Part shown: positions 1-7,494 of the stretch, in pieces | Layout: the number at the start of each line of letters is the position of its first letter | Numbering within the stretch: the stretch's first letter is position 1 | Assembly: GCA_002483765.1 (NCBI GenBank) | Contig: DLIO01000071.1 | Coordinates: 5,594-32,312, forward strand | Reading direction: 5' to 3' | DNA from: Lentisphaeria bacterium UBA7640 | Lineage (GTDB): Bacteria; Verrucomicrobiota; Lentisphaeria; Victivallales; Victivallaceae | DNA length: 26,719 bases | Position numbers and translations under genes: made by a program | The notes under the pieces: generated by a model | The model's input: the letters and a program-made list of their open reading frames with translations, nothing else | Told to the model about the DNA's origin: nothing | Database searches by the model: none

Positions 1-4
1 AGCC

Positions 5-19
5 CGCGCGAAGTTTAAA
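5..19. repeat. Partial copy of the GC-rich palindromic repeat
   Basis: Fifteen bases here (CGCGCGAAGTTTAAA) match exactly the reverse complement of the left arm of the palindrome at 5708-5750. The window begins just before it, so the other arm, if present, lies outside. Seen directly; that the two belong to one dispersed family is inference from two instances. Confidence 0.45.
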
Positions 20-130
20 CCGTCTAATTGATTGAATCATTTCAGAAATACCGTGCATATTTCGCTACAACGATTATATTAAACTTTTTCAACACCAAAC
101 TACTTGAACTTTTAAGTTAAATTTTAATCT

Positions 131-1063
131 ATGAATAAGATCGTCTCGCCACTTAGAGCGCAACTGAAGCCGTTAATTCGTCCACTGACTATCGTCGTCA
201 CCTTCAGCGTCGGGTACTTCTGTACTTGGGCGCATGAATTCACCTGGCTGATCCGGCCATTGCTAATATTTATGTTTTACATCATCTGCCTTCAGATTAA
301 ATTGCCGGAACTAAAAATCCGACGTAGCCATCTGAAAATCCTGTTGTTTAATATTGCTATTCCAACTGGATTATGGGGCGGGCTTTGTCTGTGTGGCCAA
401 CCACTTATCGCGCAAATTGTGTTCTTCACCGCAGTGACGCCGACAGCGAACGCCGCTCCAGTCGTGATGAAATTCCTCGGCGGCAAACCGAGTTATGTCG
501 TGACCTCATTTGTGTTGACTAATATTGGAGTTTCACTGGCGTTATTGTTCCTGTTGCCGTTAGTAACTGGACGCGTCTCCTTGCCAGCATTCCTTGATGC
601 TGGATGGAATTTGGGCATTATTATCGTTGTTCCAGTAACCGCCGCATTGATAACCCGGGCATTGTTTAAATCCGCTCCGCAACGGGCCGCTAAATTTGGA
701 GGATTTTCATTTTTTCTGTGGTCAGTAACGCTATTTATCATTGCCGCCTCGGGTTCATACTCGATTGCTCAACACGATGAAATATCTAAAAACTACCTGC
801 TACTGATTGGTTCAACTACCGCGTTGATCTGTGTCATGAATTTTGTTTGTGGACGTTGGCTCGGAGAACCTGGGCTAAAAAGAGAAGCAAGTCAATCGCT
901 CGGACAAAAAAACACCGCATTAACTATTTTTTTGGCACTACAATTCTCTGATCCTTTAGTAGCTTTGGGCCCGAGTTTTTACGTGCTTTGGCACAACTTG
1001 TGGAACGCCGTTCAAATGCTTATCCACGACCGTCGTATCGCCCAAGCAACAATAGATAAATAA
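131..1063 (+). CDS. Bile acid:sodium symporter (BASS) family membrane protein
   Basis: A 310-residue, very hydrophobic protein with roughly nine or ten membrane segments and short loops. The segment near the C-terminus reading SLGQKNTALTI...FSDPLVALGPSFYVLWHNLWN resembles the conserved helix of the BASS superfamily, where a GxQN-like motif helps bind sodium and substrate. Members carry bile acids, pantoate, pyruvate or other organic anions with sodium across the inner membrane; the substrate here cannot be told. The ATG start is followed at once by a basic stretch (residues 9-17) and the first helix, as expected. No clear Shine-Dalgarno sequence is visible. The stop codon directly abuts the ATG of the phosphoesterase gene, so the two are probably co-transcribed and translationally coupled. 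Confidence 0.72.
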   Translation: MNKIVSPLRAQLKPLIRPLTIVVTFSVGYFCTWAHEFTWLIRPLLIFMFYIICLQIKLPELKIRRSHLKILLFNIAIPTGLWGGLCLCGQPLIAQIVFFTAVTPTANAAPVVMKFLGGKPSYVVTSFVLTNIGVSLALLFLLPLVTGRVSLPAFLDAGWNLGIIIVVPVTAALITRALFKSAPQRAAKFGGFSFFLWSVTLFIIAASGSYSIAQHDEISKNYLLLIGSTTALICVMNFVCGRWLGEPGLKREASQSLGQKNTALTIFLALQFSDPLVALGPSFYVLWHNLWNAVQMLIHDRRIAQATIDK

Positions 1064-1948
1064 ATGAACCCCAAATTATGTGAAAAACTACTGATTTGGC
1101 TCATCCCTGTCGTTGCGCTTCTAATCATTTTCACAACTTTGTGGCTGTGGGCTTTTAAGTTTGAGCCCGAAAGTTTTTCGGTCAATCACAGCGAAGTCAA
1201 ATTACAAAACTGGCATAAAGTTCACAACCACCTGAAAATCGCAGTTTTGGCGGATATTCATCAACGTAAGATCCCCGACGAATTACAGCGTTTGCGCGAA
1301 ATTATAAAAGCCACCAATGCAGAGAAGCCAGATATTGTCGTTCTGCTGGGCGACTTTATCGGGCGCCGTTTTGACCCGAGAAAAGTCAATGCCACGCCAG
1401 AAATCATTGCTGTAATTTTGAAAGATTTGCAGAGCAATTATGGGACTTACGCAGTTCTCGGCAACCACGATTGGTGGCACGATGGCAACGCAGTACGTCA
1501 AGCATTGGAGAAAGTCGGGATCACGGTTTTAGAAAATAGCTACATTCCTCTGACCATCCACGGGAAACAGTTGAATATAATTGGTCTGCCCGACCGAACC
1601 ACTCGCCATAAAACATTGGATTTATCTAAACTCCCAGACAACAAAATTCCATCGATTGTGCTGTCTCACGATCCTGATTATTTTGAAGAGTTGGAGTTGC
1701 CATACGAACTAATGTTAGCCGGTCACACGCACGGCGGCCAAGTCAAACTGCCATGGATTGGCGCATTGATCACGCCTTCAAAATACGGCACCAAATATTC
1801 CGAGGGTTGGTTTGAACGTCATGGCAAAAAACTTTTCGTCACCCGTGGACTCGGCGCATCAATTATCAGATTGCGCTTTCTCTGTCCTCCAGAAGTTGCA
1901 ATACTGAACATCAGTCGCGCGGAAGTCACCACTACACTTTCATTTTAA
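1064..1948 (+). CDS. Membrane-anchored metallophosphoesterase (YkuE-like)
   Basis: A 294-residue calcineurin-like phosphoesterase. One N-terminal helix (about residues 9-31) anchors it in the inner membrane with the catalytic domain probably outside. Metal-binding motifs are all present in order: D-x-H (64-66), GD (96-97), GNHD (133-136), SHDPD (about 200-204) and GHTHGG (about 219-224). The layout and the KYGTKYSEG...VTRGLG tail match the YkuE/LpxH-like group, whose members hydrolyse phosphodiester or pyrophosphate bonds of lipids or nucleotides; the actual substrate is unknown. It starts immediately after the stop of the BASS transporter gene with no gap, suggesting coupled translation. No hairpin terminator with a T-run is seen downstream. 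Confidence 0.85.
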   Translation: MNPKLCEKLLIWLIPVVALLIIFTTLWLWAFKFEPESFSVNHSEVKLQNWHKVHNHLKIAVLADIHQRKIPDELQRLREIIKATNAEKPDIVVLLGDFIGRRFDPRKVNATPEIIAVILKDLQSNYGTYAVLGNHDWWHDGNAVRQALEKVGITVLENSYIPLTIHGKQLNIIGLPDRTTRHKTLDLSKLPDNKIPSIVLSHDPDYFEELELPYELMLAGHTHGGQVKLPWIGALITPSKYGTKYSEGWFERHGKKLFVTRGLGASIIRLRFLCPPEVAILNISRAEVTTTLSF

Positions 1949-1983
1949 ACCTTTTTTAATCACTTAAAACAAAGAAAAATAAA

Positions 1984-2012
1984 TTGACAAAAGGTTAAAT
2001 CAAACTTAGATT
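1984..2012 (+). promoter_or_regulatory. Sigma-70-type promoter of the BFD-domain gene
   Basis: TTGACA at 1984-1989, a 17-base spacer, then TAGATT at 2007-2012. An inverted repeat flanks and overlaps it: ACCTTTTTTAATC (1949-1961) against GATTAAAAAGGT (2009-2020), with one extra T in the left arm. The right arm covers the -10, which would suit an operator or RNA control element. Seen in sequence; activity is inferred. Confidence 0.55.
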
Positions 2013-2081
2013 AAAAAGGTCTATGTGATGCACTATAGATGAGCAGTTGTAAAAAAACAATCAAACAAAGAGGAAAAGATC

Positions 2082-2405
2082 ATGGCAGAAAATAGAATCG
2101 TATGTACCTGTATGGATGTAGACTATCACACTATTCGTAAGGCAATGGTCGAACACACGGCTCGAACAGTTGAGGAGATCCAAGAGATAACAGGCGCAGG
2201 CATGGGTTGCGGCTGCTGTATTCCTGAGATCGAAGAGATTTTGGCTTCGGTCTGCGGTTGCACAGGCACCTCGCTAAAAGAAGTAGTCGACGCTGTCAAT
2301 GCAGGCGCGACAACCGTCGAAGCTGTTGGCGAACAAACCAAAGCGGGAACAGATTGCGGGCGCTGTAAAAAACTAATAGAAAATATAATTAAAAATAAAC
2401 GCTAA
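2082..2405 (+). CDS. Tandem BFD-like [2Fe-2S] domain protein
   Basis: A 107-residue protein made of two BFD-like (bacterioferritin-associated ferredoxin) modules. The first has cysteines 8 and 10 (CTC) with 43 and 46 (CGCC); the second has 58 and 60 (CGC) with 92 and 95 (CGRC). Each set is the four-cysteine ligand pattern of the fold, so two [2Fe-2S] clusters are expected; C45 is extra. BFD domains release iron from bacterioferritin or act as electron or cluster carriers within NirB, NifU and amine oxidoreductases. Free-standing double-domain proteins are less usual. The start is fixed by AGAGGA seven bases upstream of the ATG. It has its own promoter and no functional partner beside it. Role (iron release, cluster delivery, electron transfer) is open. 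Confidence 0.85.
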   Translation: MAENRIVCTCMDVDYHTIRKAMVEHTARTVEEIQEITGAGMGCGCCIPEIEEILASVCGCTGTSLKEVVDAVNAGATTVEAVGEQTKAGTDCGRCKKLIENIIKNKR

Positions 2406-2467
2406 ACAGACGAAGAGGAAAAGGGAAGATTGGTCTACGCCACATCATTCGATATGGTGGAACAAAT

Positions 2468-2528
2468 GACACGAATTATCACGAATGAAAAAGAAGGGAG
2501 CTTAACACGGAGCCACGGAGCCACGGAG
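2468..2528. repeat. CACGAAT and CACGGAG short-word repeats
   Basis: Two CACGAAT words lie at 2468-2487 and three CACGGAG words with period 8 at 2506-2528, in the 443-base gap between the convergent BFD and KilA-N genes. A degenerate inverted version (related to CAGAGGCACTGAGCCATGGAGG on the minus strand) follows near 2630-2655. No coding sequence, RNA gene or transposase is seen in this gap; it is made almost entirely of such words and pyrimidine tracts. Confidence 0.6.
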
Positions 2529-2721
2529 AAAAATGAAAAAAGTAACTTACAAGGAATCCTTGTTAATTGATAGGAAAGTGGACGGTCAAGCAAGAGTGAA
2601 TTTTTTCCAAATATAATTTATTTCATCCTCCATGGCTCAGTGCCTCTGTATTGAAAATTCCCCTTTCTCTCTATTAGTGCCCAATTAGTGATTATCAGTG
2701 GTTCGAAATTTTCTTTTTTCC

Positions 2722-2846
2722 CCATTCGTGACCATTCGTGACCATTCGTGACCATTCGTGACCATTAGTGTCATTAGTGTCATTAGTGTCATTAGTGGAC
2801 AAAAATCTCTTTTCTCTCTTTTCTTTTTTCGTGCTTTTCGCGGTTA
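2722..2846. repeat. Composite tandem-word repeat (CATTCGTGAC / TCATTAGTG / pyrimidine tract)
   Basis: Four decamers ACCATTCGTG, one ACCATTAGTG and three nonamers TCATTAGTG run from 2722 to 2800. They are followed by a pyrimidine tract and TTCGTGCTTTTCGCGGTTAG, which ends at the stop codon of the KilA-N pseudogene. The same order of parts recurs at 15361-15486, including the identical 20-mer CTTTTCTCTCTTTTCTTTTT. Spacers are too short and unequal for CRISPR. Confidence 0.8.
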
Positions 2847-2848
2847 GT

Positions 2849-3660
2849 TCAATCCAGCCGCTTCACTACGCGATCCTCTAACAATAAGCTCATTTGTTGA
2901 ATAGCGGTTTTATTCAGTATTTTCAGCCGTTCGGCCTGACCTAATTCTTCCCGAATAAAATGTGCATTCAGATTTTCCAGATTGGCCAGGCGCAATAACT
3001 GCGATACATTGGCAAAGTCTCGGATATTGCCTTTTTCGTTTGGATTTTCATTCCGCCATTGTTTTGCGGTTTTTCCAAACAAAGCCATATTTAAAAGGTC
3101 TGCTTCAGTTGCATAAACCAAATTGATTTGCTCTTTGGTCAATTCTTGAGGAATCAGATGTCCCTTAATGGCATCCGTATGGATACGGTAATTAATTTTA
3201 GTCAGATTACGACGAATATCCCAGCCAAGTTGTTTGAATTCTTCGTCATTAAGACGTTGAAATTCTTTGATCAAATAGAGTTTTAATTTAGGAGAAATCC
3301 ACGAAGCAAACTCAAAAGCAATATCTTTGTGGGCGTAGGTGCCGCCATAGCGTCCTGCTTTCGCTATCACGCCGATGGAATTTGTCTTCTCAGCCCATTG
3401 CTTAACAGGGAGGATAAATCTATTCAGGCCTGCTTGATTTTTAATTCCCTCGAATTCGGGGAATTAAAATCTGGATTGTACATCTGCTCCCATATCCCAA
3501 GAAATTCTATTGTGTTTTTATTGCGCAGCCACTTCTCAATTAGCGACACTCCGTTTTCAACATTTCGCACCATGCCAGTTAACGAAACGTAGTCCAATTG
3601 TTGATTTGCAAGAATGGTGATTTAGCTTCCGTTCACATTAATTTCTCTATTTCTGCCCAT
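2849..3660 (-). pseudogene. KilA-N domain protein, broken by a nonsense codon and a frameshift
   Basis: Restoring two lesions gives a protein of about 270 residues matching the KilA-N family, phage- and mobile-DNA-associated proteins with an N-terminal DNA-binding domain. The start is ATG at 3660 with AAGGAG upstream. Codon 13 is TAA (3622-3624, minus). Reading then continues through DYVSLTGMVRNVENG and NKNTIEFLGIWEQMYNPDFN until a C4 run at 3458-3461, where one base is missing; the frame then resumes as EFEGIKNQAGLNRF, KQWAEKTNSIGV and KAGRYGGTYAHKDIAFEFAS to a TGA at 2849. The block from about 3370 down is intact for 173 codons and could be translated from a GTG, but it lacks most of the DNA-binding domain. 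Promoter and ribosome site are still good, so the decay looks recent. Confidence 0.85.
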
Positions 3661-3713
3661 TGCCAAATCTCCTTAGGTTTACTACCGTTTGTGCCCGCTA
3701 AAAATTTAGGTAT

Positions 3714-3742
3714 AATATAAGAATGCAAGCGCCTTATGTCAA
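3714..3742 (-). promoter_or_regulatory. Promoter of the KilA-N pseudogene
   Basis: On the minus strand, TTGACA (3737-3742), a 17-base spacer and TATATT (3714-3719), about 54 bases upstream of the ATG. This is close to the sigma-70 consensus. The rest of the 305-base gap up to 3965 holds only the helicase upstream region: TTGACT at 3926-3931 with TATACG 16 bases on is a possible promoter, but it would place the transcript start almost on the start codon. Confidence 0.6.
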
Positions 3743-3965
3743 CTTTTACTTTATCCGAACAATTTATGTATAACAGTGGAGAAACAACGTAATTTATGTT
3801 TCCCATTAGCGCACGCGCTTAAAGATTGCAACGTTTTTCTCTATTTCTCGTCTCTTTTTCAACAGAGTCATCTGAGACTTGATTTTGATGGATTATGGCG
3901 CTATTTTAATAGCTCTTTCCCATAATTGACTTTTAAACGCGAATCCCTATACGAGGCCTCAAACA

Positions 3966-5666
3966 TTGTTAAAATTTTTCAAAAAAATCACCGCTGGTTT
4001 AATGCGCGATGACAAAACCACCAAAAGTGCCAGCAAATCAATCAAACAACCAGCTCCCCGACAAAAAAAACCTGTTGATGACGTCACTCCCAAAGAAAAG
4101 AAATCCACCGAAAGACCAGTATCACGGCCCAAAAAAGCTGCCGATGAGTTAGTCGCCCGAGAAAAAAGATCCAAAAAAACAAGTCGCAGGTCAGAGCGGC
4201 AATATGATGAAAAGCCTAAAGCCGACAGTAGACGTAAAAGCAATAGCAACAGGCCGAAAAAGACCAAGCAACAAAGCCAGTCTTATCAAGTAATCCCTGA
4301 GCCGGAAAAAGCTTTAAATCGTTACAGTGTACCGCCAAAACCTGAAAAACTTGAGGTGGTTCCGCCGGAAGAAGGAAAGAAACGCTTTGCCGACTTGCCG
4401 ATTCATGAAGATATTTTATATGGCCTTCAGGAATTAGATTTCAAATACTGCACTCCGATCCAGGAAAAAACGTTGCCAACTCTCTTGGAAGGCCGAGATT
4501 TAACTGGCAAAGCACAAACCGGCACCGGCAAAACTGCAGCGTTTTTAATTGCCGCATTTACACATATCCTTAACAATCCAGAGACCGACCGCTTGCCCGG
4601 CACTTGCCGCGTCTTAGTATTGGCTCCCACTCGGGAACTTGCGATGCAGATCCACAAAGACGCTGAAGCATTATCCTGTTATACCAAATTGGATAACCTA
4701 GTGATTTTCGGTGGTATGGACTATCAAAAACAACGCCGACGTCTAGAAAATCCCATTGATATTCTGGTTGGAACGCCCGGCCGCATTATCGATTACAGCA
4801 GAAATGGTTATTTGAAACTTGCGAAAACTGAAATCTTAGTAATTGATGAAGCGGACCGCATGCTTGATATGGGATTCATCCCGGATGTTCGCCGCATCGT
4901 CAACCAGCTTCCGCCTGCAGGCAGACGCCAAACAATGTTTTTCAGCGCGACTTTAGATCCCAAAATTATTCGTTTAGTTGAAAGTTGGCTGATCAAGCCG
5001 GTTACCGTCGAAAGCGAATCGGAACAACTAGTGACCGACTTAATTGATCAGCAATTCTATGCAGTTACCCGTCGGGAAAAAATTCCAATGTTGCTGTGGT
5101 TACTAGGGCATGAACAATATGAACGTGTCATAATTTTTGGCAATCGCAAAGATCGCAATGAGGAGTTGGTTCGTCAGCTGGCGCGTTATAATATTTACTG
5201 TGTATTGCTTTCGGGCGATGTACCACAGGAAAAACGGATGAAAATTCTTGAGCGCTTCCGTCAAGGCACTGAACGCATTTTGATTGCGACCGATGTCGCG
5301 GCTCGCGGTATTCATGTCGATGACGTTTCGCTGGTCATTAACTATGATCTACCTGAACATCCTGAAGATTACATTCATCGTATCGGCCGTACCGGCCGCG
5401 CAGGAAAAACTGGACGCTCTGTCGGTTTAGTTTGTGAGTTTGGTGGCTATGTCCTGCCAGACCTCGAAAAATTGCTTGGCCGCGAATTAAAGTGTAATAT
5501 CCCGGATGATGAAATGGTTAAAATGCCATCTCAGTTTGAGTGGCGGGATCTAATGGCAAAGCGCGAAAGAGAAGAACATGAACGTTCCATACTGGAAAAC
5601 TCTCAAAAAACCAAAGCCGAAGCCGCTGCTATTATTGAAGCCGGCAACGAACTACCAACGAGCTAA
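3966..5666 (+). CDS. DEAD-box ATP-dependent RNA helicase (RhlB/RhlE type)
   Basis: A 566-residue helicase that unwinds RNA using ATP. Motifs in order: Q-motif around residue 166 (TPIQ), AQTGTGKT (183-190), PTREL (221-225), TPGR (270-273), DEAD (294-297), SAT (327-329), ATDVAARGIH and HRIGRTGR. The core resembles gamma-proteobacterial RhlB in the GGMDYQKQRR and DEADRMLDMGFIPDVRRIV segments. The first 135 or so residues are a disordered, lysine/arginine-rich extension containing two similar ~21-residue units (RQKKPVDDVTPKEKKS and RPKKAADELVAREKRS), probably for RNA or degradosome contacts. The start is TTG at 3966 with GAGG nine bases upstream; ATG at 4002 is an alternative. It stands alone. 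Roles of relatives are mRNA decay, ribosome assembly and cold growth. Confidence 0.9.
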   Translation: MLKFFKKITAGLMRDDKTTKSASKSIKQPAPRQKKPVDDVTPKEKKSTERPVSRPKKAADELVAREKRSKKTSRRSERQYDEKPKADSRRKSNSNRPKKTKQQSQSYQVIPEPEKALNRYSVPPKPEKLEVVPPEEGKKRFADLPIHEDILYGLQELDFKYCTPIQEKTLPTLLEGRDLTGKAQTGTGKTAAFLIAAFTHILNNPETDRLPGTCRVLVLAPTRELAMQIHKDAEALSCYTKLDNLVIFGGMDYQKQRRRLENPIDILVGTPGRIIDYSRNGYLKLAKTEILVIDEADRMLDMGFIPDVRRIVNQLPPAGRRQTMFFSATLDPKIIRLVESWLIKPVTVESESEQLVTDLIDQQFYAVTRREKIPMLLWLLGHEQYERVIIFGNRKDRNEELVRQLARYNIYCVLLSGDVPQEKRMKILERFRQGTERILIATDVAARGIHVDDVSLVINYDLPEHPEDYIHRIGRTGRAGKTGRSVGLVCEFGGYVLPDLEKLLGRELKCNIPDDEMVKMPSQFEWRDLMAKREREEHERSILENSQKTKAEAAAIIEAGNELPTS

Positions 5667-5707
5667 TCACCAACGGTATCAAACATTTTTTGCGCCGTGA
5701 TTTTAGT

Positions 5708-5750
5708 CTTTAAACTTCGCGCGCGCATAATGCGCGCGCAAAGTTCAAAG
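5708..5750. repeat. GC-rich palindrome between convergent genes
   Basis: Left arm CTTTAAACTTCGCGCGCGCA (5708-5727), loop TAA, right arm TGCGCGCGCAAAGTTCAAAG (5731-5750): 20-base arms with two mismatches. It lies between the convergent helicase and ceramidase-like genes. No T-run follows on either strand, so a plain intrinsic terminator is unlikely. A matching half-copy opens the window (5-19), suggesting a dispersed palindromic element of the REP type. Confidence 0.75.
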
Positions 5751-5800
5751 CAGTGATTGTACTGGAGCTGCGAACTTAGACGTGGTAGAAAAACGGCTTT

Positions 5801-5819
5801 AAAAAATCACCTGTGATTT
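5801..5819 (-). terminator. Possible weak terminator after the last operon gene
   Basis: Directly after the stop codon of the ceramidase-like gene the minus strand reads AAATCAC-AG-GTGATTT and then further T residues. The perfect 7-base arms with a T-tract suit a terminator, but the 2-base loop and low GC make it weak. Confidence 0.3.
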
Positions 5820-5820
5820 C

Positions 5821-7338
5821 TTAAACCGATTCGAGTTTATTAATTATCTCAGTGACTTTTTTCTCATAAATATCCTGCCATTCAGGAGCGAGCAAACACT
5901 CTGTAACTTCGTAGCCACCTTTGTTATAGTAACTGGCAGGGCAACCGTAATGCAGATAACCATTAGTGTAGCCCAGAACAAAAGTATTTGAGAAAGATGA
6001 AGATTTTTTGATATTCATTCCGATTTCAACCAGTGTTTCTGCCGGAGAACTGATTAAGATACCGTTACCAATCCTAATCCCCATCACTTCAGCGTCAATC
6101 GTATCTTCGCCTGACTGCTCATTGAGCTTCTGATGTTTTCTCAATGTAGCGATATCATCCACGATTTTTGACAGATATTCCATCGCCCGAATATTACGTA
6201 GATATTTACCGATGTTTTTCTGATTAAAAGTAGCCATGGCTTTATTCGGCGATAGCTCGTCTTGGTGATCACCTTGAGGAGATACGGAAGATAAACAACT
6301 CAGATTTCGCTCCGATTTCAGGTATAAAGGCAAAAAACTCTCGAAGTTTAAACTGGTGAACCGCAATGATGCAAGCAGTGCATTTTGTTCCTGGCGCAAC
6401 TCTGCAACTCGTTCGTTAATATCGGTTCTTCTTGGCAATTTTACAGTCTCAGAAATAACTTTTAATGTCGCGTCATCCGTTTTAATCTTACGCCATGCAT
6501 TTAAAGTGCTTTGACCAAGCGCAGAACCAAGCTGTGCAACGTCGCGCGGACGATTGAATTCCTTAAAAGTCGTATCGCAAACATCTCCAGCGGCGCCTTG
6601 CAAAAATAACGCCATTGCGCCATTCCCTAAACTGCTTTCGATAACTTTTGAGGCATAACCAGGAATATTCGCGGTAATATGACCCAAATAATCGCCAAAA
6701 AGCAGATGACACGCAAAATTATAGACCACCGCCAACGGCGTTCCGTCCAGATGATCGACTCGGATAATCCCAATTTCGTGGTCAATCGGTCCAGCGTTTT
6801 CAATTACGTCATCAGGCGGCGATGGGATACTGTGGCGAATCGTCCAATGCTTGCCGTCTTTAAGCCTGAGCGTTCGGTTCATCGAGATCCGCTCTTCGCG
6901 CCCTTTCCCGAAACCAATGTGAACCGGCATCATGTTTTCCACGGCCCGCCGCACGGCGTCAAAGGTTCGCTCGACCTGTTCTTCGTCACTACACAACATC
7001 TGTCCTGGCGGATGAGTGTGCGATGCATTAACCAAAACATTGCAACCGGGAATCTGCAATTCGCGTTCAATACGGCCCCGCAGATTAGGCAAAAAATCCT
7101 CTCCGACATCGGGCAAAGCTCCGTCACTAATCTTTCTACCACCAATTGCGGTTACATCCATGGTAATAATGACCACTGGTATCTTCCCGTCATTCAATAT
7201 CAACACTTTAGCATAAAGCGGATCATTGACGACAACTCCAGGTTCGTCAGTAGTAATATCGCTCTTAGCAACCCCGGCATGCAAGGTGGAAGATCTCTTT
7301 TTAAACTTTTTTTGTTTTGTATTTTCTATTATTGCCAT
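5821..7338 (-). CDS. Neutral ceramidase-like amidase domain protein (copy 1)
   Basis: A 505-residue protein of the neutral/alkaline non-lysosomal ceramidase N-terminal family, zinc amidases that cleave N-acyl bonds. Visible landmarks: AGVAKSDIT near the start, NVLVNASHTHPPGQ (first zinc histidine region), YNFACHLLFGD (second histidine), QGAAGDVCDT, then PAETLVEIG and TNGYLHYGCPASYYNKGGYEV (C-terminal Glu and Tyr region). In known ceramidases the GDxSPx segment holds the nucleophilic serine; here that place reads Cys. It has no signal peptide and lacks the C-terminal Ig-like domain of secreted ceramidases, so it is shorter and probably cytoplasmic. Start ATG has AGGAGG about ten bases upstream. 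It follows the isomerase gene by 156 bases in the same direction. Real substrate unknown; a ceramide substrate is unlikely. Confidence 0.75.
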   Translation of the reverse strand: MAIIENTKQKKFKKRSSTLHAGVAKSDITTDEPGVVVNDPLYAKVLILNDGKIPVVIITMDVTAIGGRKISDGALPDVGEDFLPNLRGRIERELQIPGCNVLVNASHTHPPGQMLCSDEEQVERTFDAVRRAVENMMPVHIGFGKGREERISMNRTLRLKDGKHWTIRHSIPSPPDDVIENAGPIDHEIGIIRVDHLDGTPLAVVYNFACHLLFGDYLGHITANIPGYASKVIESSLGNGAMALFLQGAAGDVCDTTFKEFNRPRDVAQLGSALGQSTLNAWRKIKTDDATLKVISETVKLPRRTDINERVAELRQEQNALLASLRFTSLNFESFLPLYLKSERNLSCLSSVSPQGDHQDELSPNKAMATFNQKNIGKYLRNIRAMEYLSKIVDDIATLRKHQKLNEQSGEDTIDAEVMGIRIGNGILISSPAETLVEIGMNIKKSSSFSNTFVLGYTNGYLHYGCPASYYNKGGYEVTECLLAPEWQDIYEKKVTEIINKLESV

Positions 7339-7494
7339 ATTAAGCCTAACCTCCTAAATAACTCGTTGCCTTAATTGTTTCTATCTCTTCCCACATGATA
7401 ACTTAGCGCATGAGAATTGATTTTCATTAAATGGTATCTGTTTTTTAGGTAAAGGCCCGTAAATAACTCAAAAAAGGGTCACACGACTAAAATA

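Noticed and set aside
2722..2800. CRISPR-like tandem repeats
   Set aside because: Units are 9-10 bases with no spacers; no cas genes nearby.
2849..3370. Intact 173-codon gene starting at GTG 3370
   Set aside because: Upstream codons in the same frame continue KilA-N homology to the frameshift, so this is the tail of a broken gene.
3329..3592. 87-codon plus-strand ORF opposite the KilA-N gene
   Set aside because: The minus strand across the same bases encodes the recognisable KilA-N sequence.
3808..3822. AGCGC-AC-GCGCT palindrome upstream of the helicase
   Set aside because: Five-base arms only and no second copy in the window; likely chance.
6679..7374. 231-codon plus-strand ORF opposite the ceramidase-like gene
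   Set aside because: Antisense shadow of a well-supported gene; composition and sequence resemble no protein family.
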